From Candidatus Aminicenantota bacterium (GTDB taxonomy: Bacteria > Acidobacteriota > Aminicenantia > UBA2199), in NCBI GenBank assembly GCA_026393835.1, contig JAPKZK010000103.1, positions 1-64,000 on the forward strand: a stretch of 64,000 bases of DNA. Reading direction: 5' to 3'. Below are positions 38,711 to 46,081 of the stretch, one piece after another (position 1 is the first letter of the stretch; each line of letters opens with the position of its first letter). Below the pieces are notes generated by a model that had not been told where the DNA came from, ran no database searches, and saw only the letters and a list, made by a program, of their open reading frames with translations. The translations under genes were made by a program, and so were the position numbers.

Positions 38711-38950
38711 TTATTTTAAGAGTGTTTCGATTTCCTGGTGGGTAAAGCCAAATTGTCTGAAGATTCGGATGACATAAGCTGGAGAGAATTCTCTTTGTCC
38801 CATATCGATAGGCACGACTCTTTTCATTCCATTGACAATACGAAAATACATAGTGTGGTCTCCTTTGCCTTCCCGGTAAAATTCACAGCCGCCCCTCCGT
38901 AGGATTTTTATTAATTCCCTGGATTTTAAGGATGGGATATTTTTAGGCAC
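38711..38950 (-). CDS. hicA: HicA-family mRNA interferase toxin
   Basis: The 79-residue dsRBD-like protein has the HicA pattern: LKSRELIKILRRGGCEFYR, then GDHTMYF with the catalytic His, and a VPIDMG strand. It overlaps the upstream hicB by 8 bases. In known systems HicA cleaves mRNA and is bound by HicB. Confidence 0.88.
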   Translation of the reverse strand: MPKNIPSLKSRELIKILRRGGCEFYREGKGDHTMYFRIVNGMKRVVPIDMGQREFSPAYVIRIFRQFGFTHQEIETLLK

Positions 38951-39215
38951 AGGCTTCGATAGCCCTCAATTCATAATGCATCGATAGAGGTTCCGGGCCT
39001 TCTACCGACAGGAATTCATGAAGGTCATTTATCGATATGGGACTGTTATAAATATTTTCATCAAAGCAGCGACTTTCCTCAAAAGAATCGACGGCATCTT
39101 TCAGGTTTTGCATGGCTTCTTCATCGGTCAATCCTTGTCCCACGATTCCATTTTCCAGGCACAGGGCAACCCAGTAATCGTCGCTTTTTCTTAAAACTAC
39201 CGTCCGGAAATTCAT
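38943..39215 (-). CDS. hicB: HicB-family antitoxin
   Basis: The 90-residue protein has the partial RNase-H-like HicB fold: DDYWVALCLENGIVGQGLTDEEAMQNLKDA. No DNA-binding tail of HTH or RHH type is evident, so repression may need HicA or may be weak. AGGA precedes the ATG. The pair is complete and likely functional. Confidence 0.86.
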   Translation of the reverse strand: MNFRTVVLRKSDDYWVALCLENGIVGQGLTDEEAMQNLKDAVDSFEESRCFDENIYNSPISINDLHEFLSVEGPEPLSMHYELRAIEACA

Positions 39216-39244
39216 TTTTTATTCCTCGCTTTTCATACTGTTGT

Positions 39245-39286
39245 ATTTTAGCATATTTCAATTGCGTTTTAAAGTCTTTTAAAGTC
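39245..39286 (-). promoter_or_regulatory. hicBA promoter with a tandem 10-base repeat
   Basis: On the - strand TTTAAA and TAAAAT are 17 bases apart (+ strand 39268-39273 and 39245-39250). Two direct copies of TTTTAAAGTC (39267-39286, + strand) overlap the -35 box and could be the antitoxin operator. Confidence 0.5.
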
Positions 39287-39364
39287 CGTCGGAAAAATAG
39301 CAGAGCAGGGAATTATTTGAATGTCCCCTTGTCGTCCTTTCCTGTTGTTGTTTATCATGCGTTA

Positions 39365-39736
39365 ATGATAATACAAAATGATCTTTTTTTCAATTGCTGT
39401 GACGAGTTGGCGCGTGCACTCCTCGAGTATGCACGTGCAGGTGTCGAGTTCATACGAGCAAAAGGAAAATTACTTGTGTGCCCTTTTAACTTCCATAAAG
39501 GGAGTAAATATATTATCGAAACAAAAGTCAATCGTCAATCCAATATAACCCGTATGCTGAGCCAGGGGATCGCGCAAGTAACCGGGAAATACCTGGCTTC
39601 GGAATTCTACCGTGAAGGTTATCTTGTAATCTTCGATACGAAAACGCGTGTAGGTGAAACATGCGAACCCCGGTACTACCCGGTAGGGGATAAGAAAGTG
39701 ACTACGCTCATCATTGGCATCGGACGAGACGATTAA
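39365..39736 (+). pseudogene. Nuclease-domain fragment fused to array-1 repeat units
   Basis: The C-terminal half (KYIIETKVNRQSNI, then YREGYLVIFDTK) resembles the PD-(D/E)XK nuclease tail of AAA-ATPase-like proteins, with the E-x-K core. The upstream ATPase part is missing. Instead residues 15-35 (ALLEYARAGVEFIRAKG) are encoded by about two and a half units of the 21-bp array-1 repeat (39408-39460). I read this as a rearranged gene remnant with its breakpoint at the repeat. Whether it is expressed is unknown. Confidence 0.6.
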
Positions 39737-39813
39737 GATGAACCTATAATAAACCCTCCTGGTGAACCTTTGTGCCTTTGTGGCTATTTTATGGCAGGCT
39801 TGTCCCCCATTAT

Positions 39814-40128
39814 TTAGATTTCGATACCTGTGCGCTTTATTTCACCCAGAAGCCCATAAGAAGGTTCTTCCGCATATTCATATGAAGAGAAAACCACAGT
39901 CTCAATCCTGGGGTCAATGTGCACGGCAATGGGGGCAATGTTAAGCATCGAGGAAAAATTGTCCTGCATATTGTCGGCGATGATACATACATCAATATCG
40001 CTGTCACCTGAGAAATTTCCTTTCGCATAAGAACCGAAAAGAAACATCCGTTTGATAGCCAACCCCGGAAGCAGTCGGCGCTTCAATCGATGAATTGCCT
40101 GGATTATTTCATGAGGGACTTGAGCCAT
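39814..40128 (-). CDS. Nucleotidyltransferase-domain (MNT) protein
   Basis: The 104-residue protein has the full minimal nucleotidyltransferase motif GSYAKGNFSGDSDIDV. Such proteins normally pair with a HEPN partner. None with a start codon is visible next to it, although an open stretch upstream (about 40130-40200, - strand) could be the remains of one. It may be an orphan antitoxin. Confidence 0.82.
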   Translation of the reverse strand: MAQVPHEIIQAIHRLKRRLLPGLAIKRMFLFGSYAKGNFSGDSDIDVCIIADNMQDNFSSMLNIAPIAVHIDPRIETVVFSSYEYAEEPSYGLLGEIKRTGIEI

Positions 40129-40364
40129 TGTACCAACTCCTGACCGATGCGTAGATAATTAGCGGCAAAATCAACGGAACAAATTTTATAAAAGTTTCTT
40201 TTATAATCATTATTCTTTCTCAAGAATGATTATAATGGAAATGAGGATTAAAATCAAGTTGGGGGAAGAAAAAAGGGACAGGGGAAAAAATGCCCCTTCC
40301 ATTCCAACAGTTTTCGATATAATAATCGTTCCATGGGGGTGATTATAGTCGTTTTTGTCTTTTA
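40129..40364. other. Intergenic region with a hairpin and a truncated ATPase-gene copy
   Basis: An imperfect inverted repeat (TAATCATT...AATGATTA) lies at about 40203-40233. At about 40297-40360 is a near-exact copy of the promoter and first codons of the ATPase gene at 49112 (shared word ACAGTTTTCGATATAATAAT), pointing to the - strand and cut off after about 12 codons. Confidence 0.65.
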
Positions 40365-40508
40365 ATGAAGAAAGTCATTGCGTTCGTTGGTAGTGCCCGT
40401 AAGCAGCACACCTACAATGCGGTCCGTCAGTTTCTGGACTCCCTGCAGTTGTTCGGCGATGTCGAATATGAGATCGTCAGGCTGAGTGACTGCAACCTGG
40501 AGAGGTAA
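40365..40508 (+). pseudogene. Truncated NADPH-dependent FMN reductase / flavodoxin-like fragment
   Basis: A 47-codon frame starts with KKVIAFVGSARKQHTYNAV, the N-terminal FMN-binding strand and loop of iron-sulfur flavoprotein/FMN-reductase proteins (usual form VGSPRKxGNT). It stops at 40506-40508 after SDCNLER, where the family would continue for more than 100 residues. It abuts the truncated ATPase-gene copy, so this spot is a scar of two partial genes. Confidence 0.6.
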
Positions 40509-40595
40509 AAAAATTGGCCTGTCCCGTTTTCTTTCCCCTAATTATTGCTATCCCCCCGGTTTCCGTATTCAAATACTGCGTTATCCTTTTCCCTC

Positions 40596-42341
40596 TTACC
40601 CTTCTTTGACGGTTACATTCTTTCCTTCAAAAACCACGGCCAATTTCTTAATCTTTTTTATTCCCCTTTCCTTCAATTCGGTTTCGTATTTTTTTTCTTT
40701 GATTTGTTTAAGAGCAGATTTAGCGGCGGATTTCACGGATTCGTTTTTCCCGGTTTTTTTAAACTCCATGACTATACCCCATTGGGAAAGGTCCCGGGGG
40801 ATAATCATAATATCGTAACGTCCGTAACCCGATTCCCGGTTGGATTTGATTTCATGGGTATTGGCAATCCAGGTGAGCATACCGGCCACCAGGGCATGAT
40901 ACACCTTTTCCGGCTCGCCGCTGAAATCATGATAACTGAACACCGCCGCCACCACCTTTTGCAGCATTTCTTCAAAAAGTTCGGTATTGCCTTCCACCAA
41001 CGCCTGGAGCATGATTTCCAGGCGCTTGTTTTCTATTTTCGATGAAAAATATCGCCGGACAATCCGTATATAGGTGTTTTTTACTTCCAGGTTCGGGATA
41101 CAAAGGTTATAAAGCATTTTGTTGGATGCCGCGTCTCTTCTTTTGACGGTATGTTTCAGGTATCCCCCCATCAACAGGAAACTCCACAGCAAATCTTCAT
41201 CAATGCCGACATCTTTAAGCACGATGTTTTCATCGATGGCTTTTTCAATCGTTTCTCCCCTGATCAGTATTTCCAGTTCTTCCTTGAGTTCTTTTCCCCC
41301 TTTGGACAATAGGTCCTCGATGATTTCGTTATCCGAGGTATTGATCCAGTAAGGTTTTAATTCCTTTGCCCGGCTGTCTAAGAAGCTGGTGATGGACCAG
41401 GGATTGTAAATAATGCGTCCGCCGAAATTGTAGCCGTTATACCATTGTTTTACATCGTCATACCTATCCAATAGGTCGAAATCTTTTAGTATCGTCTCGA
41501 CTTCCGGTTCGGTGAACCCGAATTTATCGTTGAACTCTTCCGCCAGGAGTGTAAACACGCCCGGGTTGTTGAGGCCGGAGAAGATGGATTCCTGGGCAAT
41601 GCGCATAATCCCGGTAATAACAGCTTTTTCCAGGTATTCGCCGGTATCTTTCAGCCCCCCGCAAAGGAAATTTCGTGTGAAACCGATGATTTCCTTATAA
41701 TATTGGTTGGTAAAACCGGCATGTACCGGGGCATCGTATTCATCGATCAAGATAACGGCCTTTTTACCATAATAACGGCTTAAAAAAATAAGCAGCTTTT
41801 CCAGGCTGTTCTCATAATCCCCCAGGGATCCTTTTAGATCGATGATCCGCTGGAAATAATCTCTCTCGTGCGGCATAAGTTCTTTGCTTTCAAGAAGATA
41901 GTAATGCCTGGCATACTCTCCCTGGATAAGCGATTGTATCTTACCCAGGCAGGTTTCCCAGTCAGGTTCTTTGATGTTTTTAAAGGTAAGAAAAATGACC
42001 GGGTGTTTGCCCATTTTTCCCAGGTATAGGGGGCCTGCCTCGGCGATGGCCAGGGAAGAGAATAAACTTTTATAAGTATTACCGGGGGTAACCGGTTTAC
42101 TGCCCGCGGCCGGAGTATCCGGGACCAGCGGTAAGTTTTCCGGGCAGCAGTCATAAAAGTATTTCAACATGGAGATATTGAGGGTCTTCCCGAACCGCCG
42201 GGGCCGGGGGACCAGGATAACCCGGTTGCCCCTGTCGATAATTTCCTTGATAAAAAGGGATTTATCGACATAATAGTAGTTCCCGGTTATTATATTCTTA
42301 AAATCGGATTCTCCGACAGAAAATTGTTTCATACTCATCAT
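40596..42341 (-). CDS. AAA-ATPase-like / PD-(D/E)XK nuclease protein (PF09820/PF08011 type)
   Basis: The 581-residue protein opens with the AAA-ATPase-like signature FSVGESDFKNIITGNYYYVD and a variant Walker A RPRRFGKTLNISML. Walker B is KKAVILIDEYDAPVHAGF. The C-terminal nuclease-like domain has YGRYDIMIIPRD and IVMEFKKTGK (D...ExK). Such proteins occur in large paralogous sets in anaerobes and are of unproven function; defence or mobile-element roles have been proposed. A second, diverged member lies at 51059-52642. Confidence 0.85.
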   Translation of the reverse strand: MMSMKQFSVGESDFKNIITGNYYYVDKSLFIKEIIDRGNRVILVPRPRRFGKTLNISMLKYFYDCCPENLPLVPDTPAAGSKPVTPGNTYKSLFSSLAIAEAGPLYLGKMGKHPVIFLTFKNIKEPDWETCLGKIQSLIQGEYARHYYLLESKELMPHERDYFQRIIDLKGSLGDYENSLEKLLIFLSRYYGKKAVILIDEYDAPVHAGFTNQYYKEIIGFTRNFLCGGLKDTGEYLEKAVITGIMRIAQESIFSGLNNPGVFTLLAEEFNDKFGFTEPEVETILKDFDLLDRYDDVKQWYNGYNFGGRIIYNPWSITSFLDSRAKELKPYWINTSDNEIIEDLLSKGGKELKEELEILIRGETIEKAIDENIVLKDVGIDEDLLWSFLLMGGYLKHTVKRRDAASNKMLYNLCIPNLEVKNTYIRIVRRYFSSKIENKRLEIMLQALVEGNTELFEEMLQKVVAAVFSYHDFSGEPEKVYHALVAGMLTWIANTHEIKSNRESGYGRYDIMIIPRDLSQWGIVMEFKKTGKNESVKSAAKSALKQIKEKKYETELKERGIKKIKKLAVVFEGKNVTVKEG

Positions 42342-42430
42342 CGTTTACCATTTGAAGTATAACATATTGGTAAAGAGAATTCAAATTTTCTAATCTTTTA
42401 ATAATCAAAAGCTTTAGGCTGGATTTGGTA

Positions 42431-43249
42431 GATGCGTGATCGCATGAAAATGAGGCAATGTCGGTTCTTGAAGATGGATCAATGCAAGAAAAAGAGGCGG
42501 CATCGGTTCTTAAGGATGGTTTATCGCATGTTGATGAGGCGACGTTGGCTCCCGGGGATGCGTGATTGGGTGAGATCGATGCATATTTTCGTCTAAGGGA
42601 TACAAAATTGCTATAGCCGGATGAAAAATTGTCTCCCAGGGATGTAAAATTTCATGAGCGGGATGGAAAATCGGGTCATTGAAATGAAAAATTGCCTGGG
42701 AGGGACCAAAATTTGTCTCCTGGGGATGGTATTTTTCATAGAGGTGAGGTGATTTTTGGTCTCCGGGATGGTTCATCGCATGAAGAGGAGGCGACGTTGG
42801 TTCTTGAGGATGCGTGATCGCTTGATGTGGATGCATATATGCATCCATGGGACAAAAAATCGCTTGAGCCGGATGAAAAATTGTCTCAAAGGGATGCAAA
42901 ATTCCATGAGGAGAACCAAAATTTGTCTCCCTGGGATGGTATTTTTCATGAAGATGAGGCGATTTTTGCTATCGAGGATGGTTCATCGCATGAAGAGGAG
43001 GCGACGTCGGTTCTTGAAGATGCGTGATCGCTTGATGCGGATGCAAATTTGCATCCAGGGGACACAAAATTGCTTGAGCCGAATGAAAATTTGTCTCGAC
43101 AGGACAAAAAATTGTCTCGACGAGATAGAAAATTGCCTCGGCTTGACCAAAATTTTTATTGAGGGAATGAAAAATTCCCTGGACCGGATGGAAATTGGTT
43201 CGATGGGATAGAAAATTGCCTGGGATGGACCCATCATTTGCCCAATCAT
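42431..43249. repeat. 21-bp periodic tandem array 2 (39 units, A-tract phased)
   Basis: Exactly 39 units of 21 bases run from 42431 to 43249 with no indel. A common unit begins GATG, then AAAATTG or AAAATTT, then TCTC and a purine-rich end. A-tracts therefore recur every two helical turns. A higher-order repeat of ten units (210 bp) is visible: the unit at 42767 is identical to that at 42977 and neighbours match. The frame beginning with the GAT codon contains repeated TGA stops (in GATGCGTGATCG units), while other frames on both strands stay open by chance. The sequence differs from array 1 but the period is the same. Confidence 0.9.
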
Positions 43250-43487
43250 TTTAAAAAGGTGGTCAAAAGATATTGACTTTCGGTTTGGAGGTATGATAAT
43301 TTATATCTTCCGATAAGATCGACAATGATAATGTGGAGAAAATCAATGCTTGGATTGCGAAAAAGGGTAAGGTTAGGCCCAAAAGGCGGGAGCATTTTGA
43401 AATAATTCCGGTGCGGATTTACCTGTCAATGCTTGAGTTAATCGCATATTTTCCCATTATAGATGTTTACTTAGTATGGTTTGAGAT
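43250..43487. other. Intergenic region upstream of the radical SAM-TIR operon
   Basis: A frame without stop runs from about 43320 to the start of the operon and ends at 43490 (KINAWIAKKGKVRPKRREHF and so on). It has no good ribosome binding site and I recognise no family; it may be a gene remnant. I see no clear promoter. Confidence 0.35.
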
Positions 43488-45458
43488 ATGAAAAACCAAG
43501 GGGAAAAAAGTACAATTAAAGATTGCACATTTGCACGCACCGTCCCATTTTTTCTGGCTGCAGAAACGGGGGAAAAGCAAGGAAGCTCAAGTCACGGGGC
43601 GTTTTGGGTGGAACCTAATGAAGTTCAATCCCGATATGCGTCGGCTCATTGTTACACGCACACGTCTTGTGTTGTTTCGGAGAATGTGAATCGGAACCTT
43701 GTCGTTCTTGTATCTTTGATGGATGACCGCATTCCGTTCGCGGGAGAGTCACTCGGTATCCTGGCAATTTCTGGCTACCTTCAAGCGCAAAAGAGAGCTG
43801 TGGTGCGAATGTTTGACATGCAACTGAGCTCGGTCGATGAGGTCATTGAATATATTAAGACAAACCGGCCTGGTATGCTGGGATTTTCCGTCAAACACAA
43901 TTCATTGAATCAGCTTTTGGATTTATATTCTCGTATGGACGACCGGATCCCCCATTCCCAACGCCCGGTGTTGGTAGTCGGTAACACTCTTCCAGGGTAC
44001 ATCGATGAAACACTGTTGAGAAAGCTTTTGCCAGACAGCGTAATTGGTCTTGGAGAGGGAGAAGTGTGTATGGGAGATATGTTCGATTTCGTTCAAGGGA
44101 CACGGCATCTTTCTGATGTTCGCAATATCGCCTATCTGGATGCGGGGACACTTATCCGCCGTCCCATTGTCGCCATGAACAAAACAGAATACGCACTTCC
44201 TGATCGCAGCTTGTCCAAAATGTTCTACGAACGAGGAGGCTTGATTTACAGCGAAAGATCGAGAGGTTGCCCTTGGGGTAGCTGTACCTTCTGCCCTCGC
44301 GAACACGAACCGATGAGGAATCCAAAGAATAACAGGCCCGGACGACTGCGCCGGGGACCTTCATGGCGTGTAAGAGACACTGAAACGGTGATTGAAGATC
44401 TCAAACAACTCCAAAACCTTGGAATAAAGAATGTGCGGTTTGCCGACGAAGATTTCATCGGACCCGGATTGCCGGGCATTCAGAGCGCTCAGGAATTTGC
44501 CAAAGCTGTGTTGAATCAATGCCTCCGGATCCATTTCGACGTGATTGCGAGAGTCGATTCGGTCTTCAACGATCATGACGACAAAAAAACAAGAATCGCA
44601 CGAAAACAAATGTGGTCCGAGTTGGTCGAGGCCGGGCTGGTGAAGGTGGCTCTCGGCGTCGAAACCTTCAGCCCTAACCAGCTTAAACGATACGGGAAAG
44701 GTGTGACCATAAAGGAAACCATTGAAGCTATTCGAATTTTAAAGCGCGATCTGCAACTTGAGATTGAAGTGGGTTTTATTTCCGTAGATGTTATGTCAAC
44801 TCTCGACGATATACAGGACACACTCTTCGGACTGAGGCAACATGAGTCTGACCTCTATGCTTCAACGGCTTTCAAGGAAATGCGCGTATATCACAACACA
44901 CCCTATCTTCGACTAGTTCGGGCCGCAGAGAGGGAGTTTCAGCGGACGCTGCTCGGTCCCTTGAACATCAACACCCTTGAGTACGCGGTGGAACGATATT
45001 TAAACGACGATGTGGACATATTGGCAAGGCATTTACGCCAATGGAATGGCCGCGCCTACGAATTATTTTACTTGCTCAGGATTTATACCAATACTTCGTC
45101 GCAGGCTCATCGCCTCAGCGCAGCGAACGAATCGGTCCATCATTGTCTGCCGCAGTTGATAGAAGATTGGCGCAGGCTTGAACTGCAAGTCCTGCTCGAA
45201 TCGATTTCGACTCTCCAAAAGCGCAGTGAAGGGTTCAAGGAGAAGGAGTTCCAAATCGACCGGTTGGTAAAACGATATGAGGTCCACAGATATGAGCGCG
45301 TACGTGGCCTCGCGGCGCTCCTCGATAATGAACTCCGCAGTTTTGACTCTCCTTTGGCGCCCCTGAAGCGCGACGTTATGAGCTACTTAGAACGCGCCGA
45401 AAGATACATCACCGCCCTTCCCGATCATTGTTGTAACAATCTCGGTTGCCAGGAATAA
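43488..45458 (+). CDS. B12-binding-type radical SAM protein
   Basis: The 656-residue protein has a cobalamin-binding-like Rossmann region (residues 70-220: LVVLVSLMDDRIPFAGESLG, PVLVVGNTLPGY, VIGLGEGE). It lacks the DxHxxG His, so any cobalamin would bind base-off. The radical SAM core has GCPWGSCTFC, a C-x4-C-x2-C arrangement (Cys 261, 266, 269), then VRFADEDFIG and VALGVETFSPNQL. The substrate is unknown. The last 150 residues are helical and unlike known domains. The first gene of a tight three-gene operon, it is followed after 2 bases by a histidine phosphatase. Codon use is less GC-rich than in the flanking catabolic genes, which suggests acquisition. Confidence 0.82.
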   Translation: MKNQGEKSTIKDCTFARTVPFFLAAETGEKQGSSSHGAFWVEPNEVQSRYASAHCYTHTSCVVSENVNRNLVVLVSLMDDRIPFAGESLGILAISGYLQAQKRAVVRMFDMQLSSVDEVIEYIKTNRPGMLGFSVKHNSLNQLLDLYSRMDDRIPHSQRPVLVVGNTLPGYIDETLLRKLLPDSVIGLGEGEVCMGDMFDFVQGTRHLSDVRNIAYLDAGTLIRRPIVAMNKTEYALPDRSLSKMFYERGGLIYSERSRGCPWGSCTFCPREHEPMRNPKNNRPGRLRRGPSWRVRDTETVIEDLKQLQNLGIKNVRFADEDFIGPGLPGIQSAQEFAKAVLNQCLRIHFDVIARVDSVFNDHDDKKTRIARKQMWSELVEAGLVKVALGVETFSPNQLKRYGKGVTIKETIEAIRILKRDLQLEIEVGFISVDVMSTLDDIQDTLFGLRQHESDLYASTAFKEMRVYHNTPYLRLVRAAEREFQRTLLGPLNINTLEYAVERYLNDDVDILARHLRQWNGRAYELFYLLRIYTNTSSQAHRLSAANESVHHCLPQLIEDWRRLELQVLLESISTLQKRSEGFKEKEFQIDRLVKRYEVHRYERVRGLAALLDNELRSFDSPLAPLKRDVMSYLERAERYITALPDHCCNNLGCQE

Positions 45459-45460
45459 TA

Positions 45461-46042
45461 ATGTTGGACGATCGTTGTGGTATGAGTGATTTCTATTTTC
45501 TGCGGCATGGCGCAACGCTAGCCAATGAAGATGGCTACATGTGCGGGTCCGAGTGGGACCTCGAACTCTCCGAAGCGGGGAAGATACAGGCCGTTCAGGG
45601 GGCCGAGATAACACAGCGGCGCGTCAAGTCCCTGAAAACCATTTGCACTAGCCCTTTGCTGCGCGCCCGTCAAACCGCCAACGAAGTTTGGCTCCATTTC
45701 CCCGAAGCGGATCTGAAAGAAGTTGCAGAACTTCGAGAGTGGGATTTCGGACAGTGGAGCCGCGCCCCGTATAAAGACTTCAAGGAGCAATACCTGTCCT
45801 CTGGAAATCCTCCCGGGGGGGAAACCCGCCATGTTTTTGCAAACAGGGTTCGAGCAGCATTGGAAAAGTGTTTGTCTTTTACACGCCCGGTATTGATTGT
45901 CGCCCATGGAGGAGTCTGGATGATGATTCATCAAGCGCTCTCACTTAGCCTTATTGACGCTCCTCACGCGGTTCCTGTTCATGTCTTTCAGAAACCGGGG
46001 GGTGAGTGGAATCTACGGATACTAGATATGTCCGACAGATAA
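45461..46042 (+). CDS. Histidine phosphatase family protein
   Basis: The 193-residue protein belongs to the phosphoglycerate-mutase-like fold: FYFLRHGATLANEDG holds the phospho-accepting His in RHG, CTSPLLRARQTA follows, the acid is in ELREWDFGQWS, and LIVAHGGVWMMI carries the second catalytic His. It would remove phosphate from a small metabolite or nucleotide. AGGA lies 7 bases before the ATG at 45461; ATG 45482 is an alternative. The 2-base gap to the radical SAM gene indicates translational coupling. Confidence 0.86.
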   Translation: MLDDRCGMSDFYFLRHGATLANEDGYMCGSEWDLELSEAGKIQAVQGAEITQRRVKSLKTICTSPLLRARQTANEVWLHFPEADLKEVAELREWDFGQWSRAPYKDFKEQYLSSGNPPGGETRHVFANRVRAALEKCLSFTRPVLIVAHGGVWMMIHQALSLSLIDAPHAVPVHVFQKPGGEWNLRILDMSDR

Positions 46043-46081
46043 ACCGGCCTCTCGTTTGGGGCCGGAGGAGAAGATTACTAA

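Noticed and set aside
40203-40233. Rho-independent terminator
   Set aside because: The inverted repeat is AT-rich and imperfect with no clear U-run; I only note it as a hairpin.
42510-43249. Open frames of 66-151 codons in the second array, with HP- or RM-rich heptads
   Set aside because: They come from the same periodicity. The frame in phase with the unit start has repeated TGA stops, and no start site is plausible.
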